This document shows, piece after piece, positions 1-11,042 of a stretch of DNA of 64,000 bases; the stretch's first letter is position 1; the number at the start of each line of letters is the position of its first letter. This DNA comes from Verpa conica (lineage: Eukaryota; Ascomycota; Pezizomycetes; Pezizales; Morchellaceae). Under the pieces are notes generated by a model. It searched no databases, had not been told where the DNA came from, and was given only the letters and a program-made list of their open reading frames with translations. The stretch lies in assembly GCA_033030425.1 (NCBI GenBank), contig JAUFSD010000025.1, positions 682,001 through 746,000 of the forward strand. Reading direction: 5' to 3'. The position numbers and the translations under genes were made by a program.

Positions 1-1881
1 CCACAACATCCAATGTCAGTCACTAGTCTCATCGCGCCGCCGAGCCCGCCACAGGAGTCTCTATTGTCTGAACACAGAAGACAAGAACTGGTAGACATCA
101 TTGAAACGTTTTCTGAGATGGCTAGTTATAATACAAGGCATCTGGGTGCTGGCTCTGCGGAGGATGAAAACAACGTCTTAAGCTTGTACATGATGCAGTC
201 ATACATCTCGGATTACTGGATACACTTTCACCCTCAACTCCCTATCCTCCATCGACCAACATTTTCGGCTGACAAGACACAAAGCTATCTACTCCTAACA
301 ATAATTGCTGTTGGCGCCTCAATGATAGACCCCAAAAAGGACCCTGCGATGGCAGAATTGGCATCTACTTTAGCAGCTGATTTAGCATGGAATATCCGAT
401 GGGCAATCTTTGCCGATGTGGACTTCCGACCCCCAGCAAAGCTTTGGGTTTTCCAGGCCTTGCTCCTTTTGGAAACCTTTGAAAAGATGTTCTCGAGTCG
501 GCAGCTGCATGAGCGTGCACATATTCACCATGCTACTACGCTTACTCTGATGAGGCGGGGTTCTTCATTAACTGGAAGGTGTGCCTACGATTCCCCACAA
601 AGCGGTCGTGATGTGAAGTCCAACAGTGAAAGCGGCAGTGTAATATTTTCTGGTCAAATTTCGGGAGCAAATACTATGGACGAAGGCTGGAATCGATGGA
701 TTGTTAGCGAGGCGACAAGGCGGGCGGCTTTTGCGGCCTTTGTACTGGATTCAACACACGCAACGATGTTTGGACACTCAGCAGTTATGGTTGCCCATGA
801 AATGCGGTTGCAACTTCCTTGCGATGAGACCCTATGGGCAGCAACAAGTTTCAACGAGGTCTACAAGATCGAGCAGTCTCTGGCACAAGCGGGAGTCAAA
901 CAGACAACCTTCCTTGAGGGGTTGAAGAAGACCTTGAATGGCCAGAACGTACGAACAAATTCATTTGGGCGAACGATCCTCATGGCTGGTTTGCTTAGCG
1001 TAAGTTGGCACATGCATCAACGAGATCTCCAGGTGACATCCCTCGGCGTCGCAACACAGCTCGGCGGACAAGTCAAATGGCGTCAAGCGTTGACTCGGTC
1101 ATTCGACCATTGGAAAAAGGACTTCGATGCTGCTCTGGCAGGAATTCGAGCGGTTGGAACATCCTTTGAGGGGATGGATACATATTTCATCCCTTCCACT
1201 GAGGATGTGGAGCACGAAAATATATTCGAAAGTCGAACTGTCCTACACCACCTAGCTCACATGTCAATGCATGTCGATATTGTCGATCTTCAGATCTACG
1301 GTGGTGCCAAACGCCTGCTGGGTCGAACGATAACGCCACAAGATGCCCACCTTGCTCGTAAAAGGATGGAAAATTGGGCCCCTAGTGCAAGGGCAAGAGA
1401 TGCTACGTTTTACGCCCTCCGATTCTTGAGTCAAGTGATGTTGCCAGAAGAGCGATTGGACATGCCTTTCGAGGACGAACAACCTGGAACACCGGGATCG
1501 AGAAAAATGATCTCTCGTGCAACAACGGGAGTGCCGATATACAACGCTCGGGAGGACCACCTCCTTAATCGGCCCTGGGTCCTGTATTACGCTTGTTTGG
1601 TCGTTTGGTCGTATGGGTTTGCGCTAGAGGGCTGCCTTACACAACCGTATCGAATGCCGGCAACAAGCCAAGAGAAGTATGCAGATATGAGAGCGTTTCT
1701 GAATCGGGTGGCGAGTGTACGGTCTCCAGAGGAGTTAGCAAACGTTCCCCACAAGAATGCTTGTTTGGGACTGGTCTTGACCTTACAAGAGATGTTCAGC
1801 AATTCAAACTGGGAGCTGTTGATCGAGGCATCGCGGCTGCTAAGCCAGTGCATTGGGATATTGACTGGCGATATCCCATAG
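1..1881 (+). CDS. Fungal-specific transcription factor, C-terminal part (5' end outside window)
   Basis: The reading frame is open from the window edge, with no stop before the first ATG at 13, so the true start and any DNA-binding domain lie upstream. The 622 visible residues contain a fungal transcription factor regulatory domain (Fungal_trans type): the hallmark motif FHPQLPILHRPTF lies near residue 73 and is followed by helical segments typical of this middle homology region. No zinc cluster or C2H2 finger is visible here. Proteins of this kind are nuclear regulators with an N-terminal Zn2Cys6 or C2H2 DNA-binding region; this motif variant reminds me of C2H2-finger factors of the AmdX type, which is a weak impression. 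No intron is seen. It ends at TAG 1879-1881 and is followed by strikingly T-rich DNA. The target genes are unknown. Confidence 0.8.
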   Translation, partial: PQHPMSVTSLIAPPSPPQESLLSEHRRQELVDIIETFSEMASYNTRHLGAGSAEDENNVLSLYMMQSYISDYWIHFHPQLPILHRPTFSADKTQSYLLLTIIAVGASMIDPKKDPAMAELASTLAADLAWNIRWAIFADVDFRPPAKLWVFQALLLLETFEKMFSSRQLHERAHIHHATTLTLMRRGSSLTGRCAYDSPQSGRDVKSNSESGSVIFSGQISGANTMDEGWNRWIVSEATRRAAFAAFVLDSTHATMFGHSAVMVAHEMRLQLPCDETLWAATSFNEVYKIEQSLAQAGVKQTTFLEGLKKTLNGQNVRTNSFGRTILMAGLLSVSWHMHQRDLQVTSLGVATQLGGQVKWRQALTRSFDHWKKDFDAALAGIRAVGTSFEGMDTYFIPSTEDVEHENIFESRTVLHHLAHMSMHVDIVDLQIYGGAKRLLGRTITPQDAHLARKRMENWAPSARARDATFYALRFLSQVMLPEERLDMPFEDEQPGTPGSRKMISRATTGVPIYNAREDHLLNRPWVLYYACLVVWSYGFALEGCLTQPYRMPATSQEKYADMRAFLNRVASVRSPEELANVPHKNACLGLVLTLQEMFSNSNWELLIEASRLLSQCIGILTGDIP

Positions 1882-4869
1882 TATTTCGGTTTTCGTTTAT
1901 GTGGTATTTCTTGGAGGGGGTTTTTTTTTCTTTAATTTATTCACCTTTTTTACTCTTTTTGGTTGGACTTTTCTGGGTGGAATCTGTGCTCTTTTCTTTT
2001 GTCAGGCTTGGGAGGAACAATTTGTTTTTGGGTTTTTTCTTACTCGCATACCCCTATCCCCATTTTCAGCGTTTATATTATCATATATATCGGTATATAT
2101 ATACTTAACTTTATCTCTTTCGTTTAGTCTCGTGGGTGTGTGGTGGTTTTATATTTTACTACTCGTTAAACATCTCGAAGTTCATCATATGCGTTTTTCT
2201 TTTTTATATATATATTTTTCGGCGTACTCCTTCCACGTATGGGGGGGGGGGGTTAGTGATACTTTTCTTTCGTCTATCGTTCGTACGAGGATTCGGGATA
2301 GTGGGTACTTGGCTTTTTTATTTCTTTTCCATGGTTTGTTGGGGGTAAAAAGATATCAAAGCTTTTTTTTTGTACTTTTGATGGGTAGTCAGTCGTTGTA
2401 TGCTAGCTAGCGTTCGTGTTTTTGGCTTTTTTTTATTTTTATTTGGGCTGGTGTTCTTTTTCTGATGTGTGATCAACCTATGGAGCATCTTATTTCTCTT
2501 TTCAATCTTATTTTTTGAGGGGGCTTCAACGCTCCCCTCTTTATGTCGTCATTGGTATGTGGTTCATGCTGGGTGGTCGATTTGGAGTCCATCTCATCGA
2601 TCGTTATCTCCTTCCTGTCTGATTGACAACTCGGTTTTTTATGGTTTTTTATGGTTTTTTTTTTGTAACTGATAACCATTCTTCCTTCTCACGTGGCTGT
2701 GTTGGCTTGGTACATGGGTATGATGGCACGTTAACCACGTCTTCATGGGAACTAGAAGGGTAGAAGGCAACCACAAATAAATTTTTGGAGTCTGCAAATC
2801 GTTACTCTATGGTCTCACCTATTGACCCGGTGAAGTAGATGATGTAACGTTCAAGTTCAGCGTGATTTTTATTTTGGACGGGTATTGGGGGGGGGTTGTG
2901 TTTAATTCCCTAGACAAGTGGTTAGTTTTAGATGGCTATTCTTAACCTAGCTCACTCCTCAAAACTCACCGCAGTCTCGGTGAGCGAAGGATCGCATTCA
3001 TGTGGATGAATCTATGGTGCGGTGCCCTGAGGTCGTGTTTTCTATACTAGTGGCCATGTTCTGAGGTTGTCTTTGATCCCTGAGGTGTACTCTAGTAGCA
3101 GAAAAATCAATAAATAGCAGTTCCAGAAGAATAAGCTGCATATGTAGGGTTCCCAATTATGCGTGACGCAATCGAGGGGGGCTTGCATCACCCCATCGAA
3201 ATATAGTGCGGGAAAAAGAAGCAACGGGGAGAAGAGAAGAAGAAAAGAAGAAAAGTGAAACGGGGGACCCGAGAGTGCCGTCAACCGCAATTATTACTGA
3301 CCGAGATCCCGGGTACCATGTGGTCGGTGGACTTGCCAGAGAAATGCGTTTCGAGTTCAGAATTCGTAATGGACGATATTGCGATTGCGCTCAGTACCAC
3401 GCGGGATTGTGTAACTGCTGGCGCTAATACCCAAAAGCGAAGGGAGTTTTGGGTCTGGAACAGCGCCAATACTATCATAGAAAGTCACTCGATGCTTGTC
3501 TCTCAGTCCGCTTTTCCAGGCAGTCCCAGTCCCAGTCCCAGTCCCATGCATCATCGATGTTCGCATTGTTGGGATGAGGCTGACAATTAAGTTGCACTTG
3601 TACCTAAAGGAGGTCGTTGCGGGTTGCGACGTAAGAGTTGAGCGGAGCTTTCGAGACAGGGGGTCTCAGGGTCCGCACCACCTCGGTAGATATCAACTTC
3701 TGGGTTCTGCTGCCATATTCGTTTGCAGAGCGATATGGATCGCATACTCACGGCTACATGCCCAAGAATCCATCTCCCTTGTCACCTGAGGAGTCGTGCT
3801 GAATAGCCACCGCGCAAACAGTCGTGGGTTCTCTACTATAGACGATCGCAGCCAGAGACAACACTCTCACATTGTTGTGCTTATCCCACACCCATGTCGC
3901 GCGCACGGACTTCTTCCACATTGTCGGTAACTCACTGGAACCAAATCATCGGAACAGATATTAGACCTTGCTGGCAGGAGTATAATGGAAAGCTGGAAGG
4001 GAATTAAAAAAAAAAAATAAGAAAATTGAAAGGGAAAAAAAAAAAAAAAAAAAGTGAGAGGTTGTGGCACCTGCGAGAATTGGGTTTCCTAAATGGCAAG
4101 GAAACGATATATGCATCGTGCTATCATATGTTTCGTACTTCACTCTCACCATCAGACCACACACACACATATGGAGGTCGGGATGAACGAAAAGAAAAGC
4201 GTGGAGCTCTGGGAGCATCACACATAACTCATGAATTAAGGAGGAGCAAACACCAAGTGTGAACTAGGGGGGGTTCGTGCGCAAGGTGGGGATGATCGGG
4301 GTGAGATTTCATATATAAGGGAGGCTAAGGTTCCACTCCCTCGGGGAAGCCAGCAAATCCCTTAACCACTCCCTCGGAATTCGTGTATTTTTATCAACTG
4401 CAATTTCCTCCGGTTTCGATTGCTGTAGTAGACTATTAAATTGCCGCGCTGTATATCCAGCAGTAATAAGACCGCCACATCTCGATTGAACCCACTACCC
4501 AACACCAGTATACCTTTTAAACATACTTTAGCCAGTTTTACTGTTTTATATATCCTTTGGCCGCCTAACAACCTGCAAGAAAATATACGGCAGATACATA
4601 GAAGTAGGACCGATACCTGCCCAACTTGATGGAGACTATTAGGTATTTCCCGGAGGACACCGGAAAGCACGATGACACGGACTGTGATACCAAAGTATGT
4701 TTCCTTTTATAATCGTTTGTATTTTTACCCTGTTGAAGATTGAATCCTCTACTTTTTATCTATGTATCCCAATCAAATTCTAGTGTTCCCACGTGCTCAT
4801 ATGTCGCCGCGTTGTCGTGCGTTTCTGGCGTAAAGAATCCCTGCCTGTTCAGTTGCTAACTGGAAACGA
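1882..4869. other. Intergenic region: T-rich 3' flank and microsatellites
   Basis: From about 1,890 to 2,690 the + strand is extremely T-rich with G-runs (ten or more G near 2,241-2,250 and a run near 2,888), probably the 3' UTR and flank of the upstream gene. A perfect CCCAGT-type hexamer tract lies at about 3,523-3,546, and A-runs at about 4,007-4,052. A TATA-like ATATATAAGG at 4,311-4,320 may serve the methyltransferase gene downstream. I see no supportable gene; the short open frames here have no recognisable domain. Confidence 0.6.
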
Positions 4870-6406
4870 ATGGAATTGAAGTCCGACTCTGAAAGCGACA
4901 ATCTCTCCATATTCAGTGATTTAAGCCACGCTTCTTCGATATCGTCGGCCGCGCGGTCGAATACATCTGTGTCGGAGATCAGCAATTATCGTTTCGAGCA
5001 CAACAGACGTTACCATGCATATCGAGATGGGAACTGGGTACTGCCAAATGACCAGGTATGTTGTAAATCTCCCGTCTGTGCCATTGTGATGCATGTATGG
5101 GGTTTCGGTAGCTGAGATATACCCCTCTGGTGGGTATTTTTTTAGCAAGAGCAAGACCGCATGGATATCGTTCACCAGATGATGTACCTACTATTGGGTA
5201 ACGAACTTCACCTTTCCCCACTAAAGAATCCACGGAGGATCCTGGATATTGGTACTGGGACTGGCATATGGGCGATAGAAATGGCTTTGTAAGACTTAAC
5301 CTTGTACTTTGAACCCTGGGCTGTGTAGCAATTGCTAATGAAGGGCCTCACAGCAAGTACCCAAATGCTCGGGTTAGTACATTCCCTAGCTACTGCTAGA
5401 AATCGCGTAGAAAGAAGGGTGGACGCGGGTAGATCGTTAATTAAGCGTTGTCGGAAGATGCTAAAATATGATCTCCAGGTTATCGGAAATGACTTGTCAC
5501 CGATTCAAGTCTCACCGCCAGCAAACTGCACTTTCGATGTCGAAGATGCCGAATCAGACTGGCTGTACCCCACAAATAATTTTGACTTCATCCACACACG
5601 ACAATTGGTGAGTAAACATAGGGCTTGACTATTTAATGGCTTGACTGGTTTGAAAATTCTGTAGAATCTAACAACTCATTAGCTCGGAGGGATCGCCAAT
5701 TGGCCCCGGTTTTTCGCGCAAGCATACGAGTATGAAATCACACTCTCCCAAACCCCTTTTAAGCCAAGCACTTTTTTGTTTTTTAAGTTGAAGGTTCTCA
5801 TATAGAATTTCTGAAAAATATAGACATATGAGACCCGGTGGATGGATTGAAATGCAAGAGATCCCAACAAATCCATTTACGGATGGGACCAGCCCTCCTA
5901 CCGACTTGCCACTATTTCGCACCCTCGCTATGATACAGGAAGCATCAAGTATTACTGGGAGAAATTTCTCGGATGCATACTCTTTCAAGGATCAAATGAA
6001 GGATGCGGGGTTTGTCGATATCGAGGAAACAAAAATTCGAGTACCTTTAGGCTCGTGGCACGTGGATGCTACACAGAAGGAGATTGGAAGGTATTTTTCT
6101 TCTTAGGAGATTAGTATGGGATGCACTTGTGTTCTTGTTTACTAAATTTGCCATAGGTATAATCTACTCAATCTCCTTGAGGGTATAGAGGCATACACCT
6201 TGGCTCTCTTCACCCGGGTGCTGGGTATGCCCGTGGAGGAAGTTAGAGACCTCCTGGAAAAATCTAAGGCCAATTGCCGAAACAGGAAACTCCGGATATA
6301 CTTCTGGCTGTAAGTCTTCAAACCTTTTATGGCTCTACTAGAAGTCATATTGCTAATGCCCGTCTGCAGGGTGGTTGTTCGTGGACGAAAACCCTCAACA
6401 TTATAA
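4870..6406 (+). CDS. LaeA-like SAM-dependent methyltransferase
   Basis: Eight exons join in frame: 4870-5055, 5146-5288, 5354-5372, 5479-5607, 5683-5729, 5824-6090, 6157-6309 and 6370-6406, giving about 326 residues. The N-terminus is Ser/Asp-rich. The SAM-binding motif I is ILDIGTGTGIWAIEMA, followed by VIGNDLSPIQ, DFIHTRQL and HMRPGGWIEMQE. The C-terminus ends in the family's characteristic GRKP motif. This is the class I methyltransferase family (Methyltransf_23) of the secondary-metabolism regulator LaeA and its many paralogues; its substrate is unknown. Fungal genomes carry dozens of such genes, so a global regulator role cannot be inferred. The start is chosen at the first ATG of the exon with continuous homology; an ATG at 4629 followed by an intron would also be possible but its frame does not join cleanly. 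Confidence 0.82.
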
Positions 6407-8757
6407 GGCTACCAACCTAACTGTAGAATGTGTGGTTATTACTTTTACTTTTTTCACAAAATTCGGGTGGAGTTCTTTTTTTACATTTTTTGCCCGGGTG
6501 CCTGGGTATTTTCTTTTGTTACTGGTTATCTGTTTATCTTTTGCACTATATGGTGGCGTTTATTGAGGGATAGATTTCATTGCTTGAATGGTATTTTTAC
6601 GACTACTTTATTATTTCTATTATTATTATTCTGAATGAGGTATTATGTGCACACATCCCTGATAATTTAGCGGTTAGTATAATTACATGCATGATTTGGG
6701 GCGCTGGTGGCTGCAGCTTATTGATGCAGTTAGTTTTCGATTATAGCTTATCTAGAGCTTTCATCATTAGAGAAAAGTGTTATCCCCTATTGAGCTATTC
6801 GTGTTATAGATATGTCACTAAAAAGAATAGAGGTGGATAAAATATCCTGTTCCGTACTTTCCCCTGCGCGCCTTATATTACAGGCAGGGGTATAAAGGGA
6901 GCGTCTCTAGTTAAAAAGGGTTTATAGCTCAGATTGCCTGGGAGCTGGCGTGGTCGTGGGGGTTACGGCATTACGCGTGGGGGTAAAAAAAGAAGAATTC
7001 GGGGATAGTAAATTATGTACTAAGTGGGAACCTGTCCATGAAAGATCGGATGAACAGGTGCTCATGCAAGGTGCATATGTATGGCTCACTCTACGTACAG
7101 GTATTATGCACCCCACCTCATAGTAGTCTGGTTAAATTATACCGGTTAGGCATTTGAATTACATCACTTACAAATCTAGTTAAGCTGAAGATATGATCGA
7201 CCTAAGAACTGCTAGTGCTGCAAGCCACAAGGCCTGAAGAAAAGCTTTCATACGATCAAGATCCTGGAGATCGATCTTATGAATCTGTGAGGAAATTATT
7301 TTAGGCGAGTTATCATCTGCGAAAGCAACTAAAATAAAAATGCTTCCTAAGACGCTGTAAAGGGCTCGTGTATGTTCACGGAGCGGGTAGTTAATGTTTC
7401 TGCACTTGGGATTTTCACGAGTGGTTTATGGGCTAAATATATTACTATTAATTATTCTGGTTGAACAATTAGGTCGTAGGGTTCATGAAATTAGGTAAAC
7501 CGGGAGACCCGTCTAAGGCCTATATAATGTTAGATAGATAAATAGACTCAAATCATCTTCATTCACTTGATTCATGCAAGTTTATACATACACCCGGTTT
7601 AGTTTAATAATAATTAGGTCAAGTATTACGGTAAACAGAAATGTATTAGTATATTTAGGGTTTCAACTTGCTACCAACTTAAGCAAGTAGGAAGATCAAA
7701 CTAGCTAGCTAGCTCGACAGCCTATAGTAGAAGGTACCTAGCTATATAAAGTTCCATAAATAGCTGACTTAACTTATTTAATAGGCTTGGGAAATTAAAA
7801 TAGAATCTGGATTAATTATAAGAGCTACAATAATATTTGGTGGGATGATGTCTCTATTACTCACAGATTATCACTCGTTTCTACTACGGGTTAGTGGCAA
7901 CCACCTTCTTTTCTTTTCTTTTCTAAATTAATTAAGTATAAACAGGCCTTTTGTGTGATAATGATACTAGCTAGCTTGCTTGTGGGGGTTGGGTGGAATG
8001 TCAGGTCTGCCTTTGCGTTCGCCTCATTAACCTTGATGTGGGACTAAGCTATTATTAAGCTTATCCTTACTAACCCTTGGGATGAGGCTAAATCTAATTC
8101 ATTGAGACATGGTATAAGATTGTTGGTATCTGATAGCATCTTACGTTGAACTGTGTGGCTTCTTTGCGCTAGCTCTCTTCAACGAGGTATGGGGTTTTCC
8201 AATAGACTAACCTACTTATAAATACCTAGGCTAATATGATCCTAATGTATATTTGGTATTCGAGTAATTAGTTATACGTATGTTTGATGAGAAATGAGGG
8301 TATTTGGGTTTGAGTATAACCTCCCTCCATTTGTCCTCCCCCTCACTATTTCTATAATCTATTGTATTATAGGAGTCTATAGCGCCTGTTATCCGTAACT
8401 CATCTAAACTTTTATAGCGCTGCTATATGTACTTAATGGTATAAGTAACCCCTCATAGTGCTACTCATGGCACATCACTCCGAATAAGCCTTGGGGTTGA
8501 GAAGGGAGCCGGTGGAGGCACCGTAAACAGGTGTCGCATAACACATAACTGATATCGCTATTGAACTCGCCGCTGTTTTCACTCTAGAGTCGTCTCACCT
8601 CTCTGTGACCGTACATACTGTACTTTTAATTCTAAACTAATTTTCTTTGTGTCTTTAACCGCAGCAGATAGTCCTAATATGAGTATCTATGTAGCTTTAA
8701 GGGTTAGTATTTCTCTATGTCTCTTTAGATAAATTGATATTTGGAGGTGAAAATAAT
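6407..8757. other. Intergenic, T-rich flank then AT-rich island
   Basis: The first 450 bases are T-rich, probably 3' UTR of the methyltransferase gene. From about 6,900 the DNA is AT-rich with many stops in all frames and no recognisable protein. A stretch at about 8,453-8,490 resembles the outer part of the foldback element at 10,806, suggesting a decayed relative. A TTTTC repeat lies near 7,909-7,925. No gene can be supported. Confidence 0.5.
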
Positions 8758-8876
8758 GTGTTCGGTCATAGAACGATGAAAATGGAGCATCCCGTCCGCT
8801 CTGCTGTACCCAATTATCGTATCGCCTAGTTAGTACTGCGGTGGGTGACCACGTGGGAATCTTAGGTACTGAACTC
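8758..8876 (+). rRNA. 5S ribosomal RNA gene (possibly diverged copy)
   Basis: About 119 bases match the eukaryotic 5S rRNA pattern. The internal landmarks are a CCCGTCCGCTC block, then GTTAGTACTGCGGTGGGTG and GACCACGTGGGAAT. The ends can pair as helix I (5' GTGTTCGG with 3' CTGAACTC) with one mismatch and one G-U pair. A TTTT run follows at 8885-8888 and could act as a pol III terminator. Dispersed single 5S genes are normal in filamentous ascomycetes. The flanking DNA is AT-rich and several positions differ from the usual fungal sequence, so it may be a pseudogene. Confidence 0.75.
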
Positions 8877-9394
8877 AAATTATATTTTATTCACCAATCC
8901 TTTTTTATTAGTAATAGAATACTAGGGATAGAGTGGGTCTATATTCTCCGCATCTTTCACTCGCATCTCTAAGCCTATTCCTCAAAGTATCAAGGAGCTA
9001 CAGGGTAGTAGCGAAGGGTAGCTGCATAAGCACTTCGGGTAGGTCCTTGGGTAAACTTCGGAGAGGGGTTAAAAAAATATCCAGTAGAAGCTTAGGGGGA
9101 AAAAGGGGGGGGGGGAAACTGGGGAGGGTGGCCTGATATAAGAATTTATTTAGACTAGTCTAAAGGGGTTCTAATGATACGTTCACAAATTTCAATAGGG
9201 GGTTTATAGCGGTATTAAAACTCATTCTAGATAGTGATTGTAGTGCCGATCCTTACTAAACTCCTGCAATCTCCCTTTCCCGTTACAATAGGTAAACACC
9301 TAGTAGAGACCTCTTTGAGTGACCATCCACGCGGTGCTAAACGTGGACACGAAAATAGGGCCAGCTAAACCAGCGCCCATCCTGTAATTGAACC
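8877..9394. other. Intergenic, no gene seen
   Basis: AT-rich DNA between the 5S rRNA gene and the end of ERG28. It has a purine-rich run with an 11-base G tract near 9,105-9,117. Short open frames here show no recognisable domain. Confidence 0.5.
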
Positions 9395-9878
9395 TTAATT
9401 AGCAACTGCTTCCTCTTTAAGTCCAGGGAAGAAGGCATACGAAGCAGTCCCGAAAATCAACCACTCCGACATGAAATGCCATCCAGCAATTATGTAGCTC
9501 CAGATTGCCAAATCATACACGACGGGGTTCGTGATGTTATAAGCTGCGTAAAGACGGAGAATTGAGGCCATGAGGGTCCATGTTCCAAAGGTGCGAGACG
9601 AGAGCCAGTTTACTACAGCCGTTAGCGTTGGGTAAGGTGACTTTTTAAGAGGGGGAGAAACCTTGGTCAGGTCTCCCAGAATAGACACGCTTTGTGAAGC
9701 TAAGTGTTGAGTATGTTTGAATTGAATTTCCGACTGCAACAATCGACACCTACTATTGTTAGCTCAACCATCAATTCACTTTCTCTTCGGTATAACTTAC
9801 AAGGAGAAGCCACTTCGGCAACAATCCTTCCTCTTGTGGGAGGTAGCTCAAGAATTTCGGGATGAGTTCAGTTGACAT
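9395..9878 (-). CDS. ERG28: Ergosterol biosynthesis scaffold protein Erg28
   Basis: Three exons on the minus strand (9878-9801, 9749-9662, 9612-9395) join in frame to 127 residues. The start reads MSTELIPKFLSYLPQEEGLLPKW, interrupted here only by my splice model, then VSIVAVGNSIQTYSTLS, and later LSSRTFGTWTL and LRLYAAYNI, all Erg28 hallmarks. Erg28 is an endoplasmic reticulum membrane protein that tethers the C-4 sterol demethylation enzymes (Erg25, Erg26, Erg27) and interacts with Erg6. Several hydrophobic segments fit the usual four-helix membrane topology. The second intron is short (49 bases, 9613-9661); without removing it the central part appears frameshifted. Length is close to the family norm. 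Confidence 0.93.
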
Positions 9879-10222
9879 TTTTGTTTGTAGTTTTCGTGTT
9901 GGTGTTTAGCTACGTGGACTTGGAAAATGTTGGGTTGTTGTTGATGTGGTCACTTACGGAGCCTCCCTGGTCGTGTGCCCCCTGAATGATCGGCTGTTTA
10001 GGGTTACATGAGCTGTAAGCGAGTCATCAGGTGGCGTGCTGAGGAACCCGCTGTTGTTTACCAGTTCCAGGTCCAGTGAGACTTAGGCTGCATTCTCCTT
10101 GATTAGACCCAACTATACTCCAGTGGGGTCTCACAGAGCAAAATCTAAAATATCCCCTGCCCAGATACCATGCGCTCGTACTGCTTGTGAGAGGATAACT
10201 ATTAAACCTCAAAAAATCGTTA

Positions 10223-10307
10223 CGACCCCGATGGGACTCGAACCCACAGTCTTTGCCAGGCGACCAGAAACCGGAAAGCAATGCGTTAGCCATTACGCTA
10301 CGGAGCC
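10223..10307 (-). tRNA. tRNA-Arg (anticodon CCG) with 12-nt intron
   Basis: On the minus strand the acceptor arm is GGCTCCG paired with CGGGGTC, discriminator G. The D arm is GCGT-AATGGCTA-ACGC, the T arm is GTGGG-TTCGAGT-CCCAT, and the anticodon stem is TTGCT paired with GGCAA. The loop reads TT-CCG-G, then a 12-base intron (TTTCTGGTCGCC) inserted after position 37, the canonical nuclear tRNA intron site. The mature length without intron is 73 bases. The anticodon assignment rests on the stem pairing. Confidence 0.93.
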
Positions 10308-10805
10308 ATGGTGAAACATATAAAAATGTTTAAAATAAATGCCTCTGACAACTAATTATTTACCACCTTGTACGTTGATCGTTTGCTCATATTTTTAGCC
10401 TGATTTCTGAGTTTCTAAGTTACGTAAATCCCATATATAGTACTATTTAGTCTTTGTATGGAATCATATACACTTATAGTTAAATGTCACATATTCAACA
10501 ATAAGGAATTAGGAATTATTACAGAACCTCATACTAAAAGACAAAACACTATCGTTTGATTTTTGTTTAGTGTGAGAGGTATTCCCACTCTACTAGACTC
10601 CTATACTTAGCCTGAGAGCTTAATTTCTAGCTGGTATATCATTTCTCAACTTTGTTAAGTCCAGGAAATAATAAAGGTCCTTGGTGGGGGGCTATAAATT
10701 ATTCGCGATATAAATAACTCTCTTATAGCCTCGACCCTTTTATAGGAAATTTGTACCTTACTGAGTCATCTCTTAGCAGTTAGTCCATGAAATATCTTAT
10801 AGTGC

Positions 10806-11042
10806 TACTCAGGGGTTTATTAAATACTCGGAGTGAGATTACAACCAAGATCCGTCATGACACAGCCTAGGACAATAAAGAAAATCATAAAGACAGTGTA
10901 TTCTCTTGTTATAATATATAGTGACTATGTTATTTTTTAGTTCACAATTGTTTTTATTGTTCTGGTAGGTACTGCCATGTCACCGTTTAGGGGTCGGCCG
11001 TAACCGCGATCTCACTCCGAGTATTTAATAAACGCCTGAGTA
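10806..11042. mobile_element. 237-bp foldback element with 34-bp terminal inverted repeats
   Basis: The left arm (10806-10839, starting TACTCAGG and ending GGAGTGAGAT) is nearly a perfect reverse complement of the right arm (11009-11042, ending CCTGAGTA). Only about one mismatch is visible in 34 positions. The terminal TA at each end may be a TA target duplication, as in Tc1/mariner-type miniature elements. There is no coding capacity inside. Confidence 0.7.

Noticed and set aside
3523..3546. Tandem CCCAGT repeat as a possible coding or regulatory array
   Set aside because: A short simple-sequence tract with four units and no associated gene.
4629..4869. Upstream first exon for the methyltransferase starting at ATG 4629
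   Set aside because: The possible intron junctions do not join in frame with the conserved part; the ATG at 4870 gives a complete protein.
9613..9743. Frameshifted or pseudogenised ERG28
   Set aside because: A 49-base intron and an alternative acceptor give a complete, colinear Erg28 protein.
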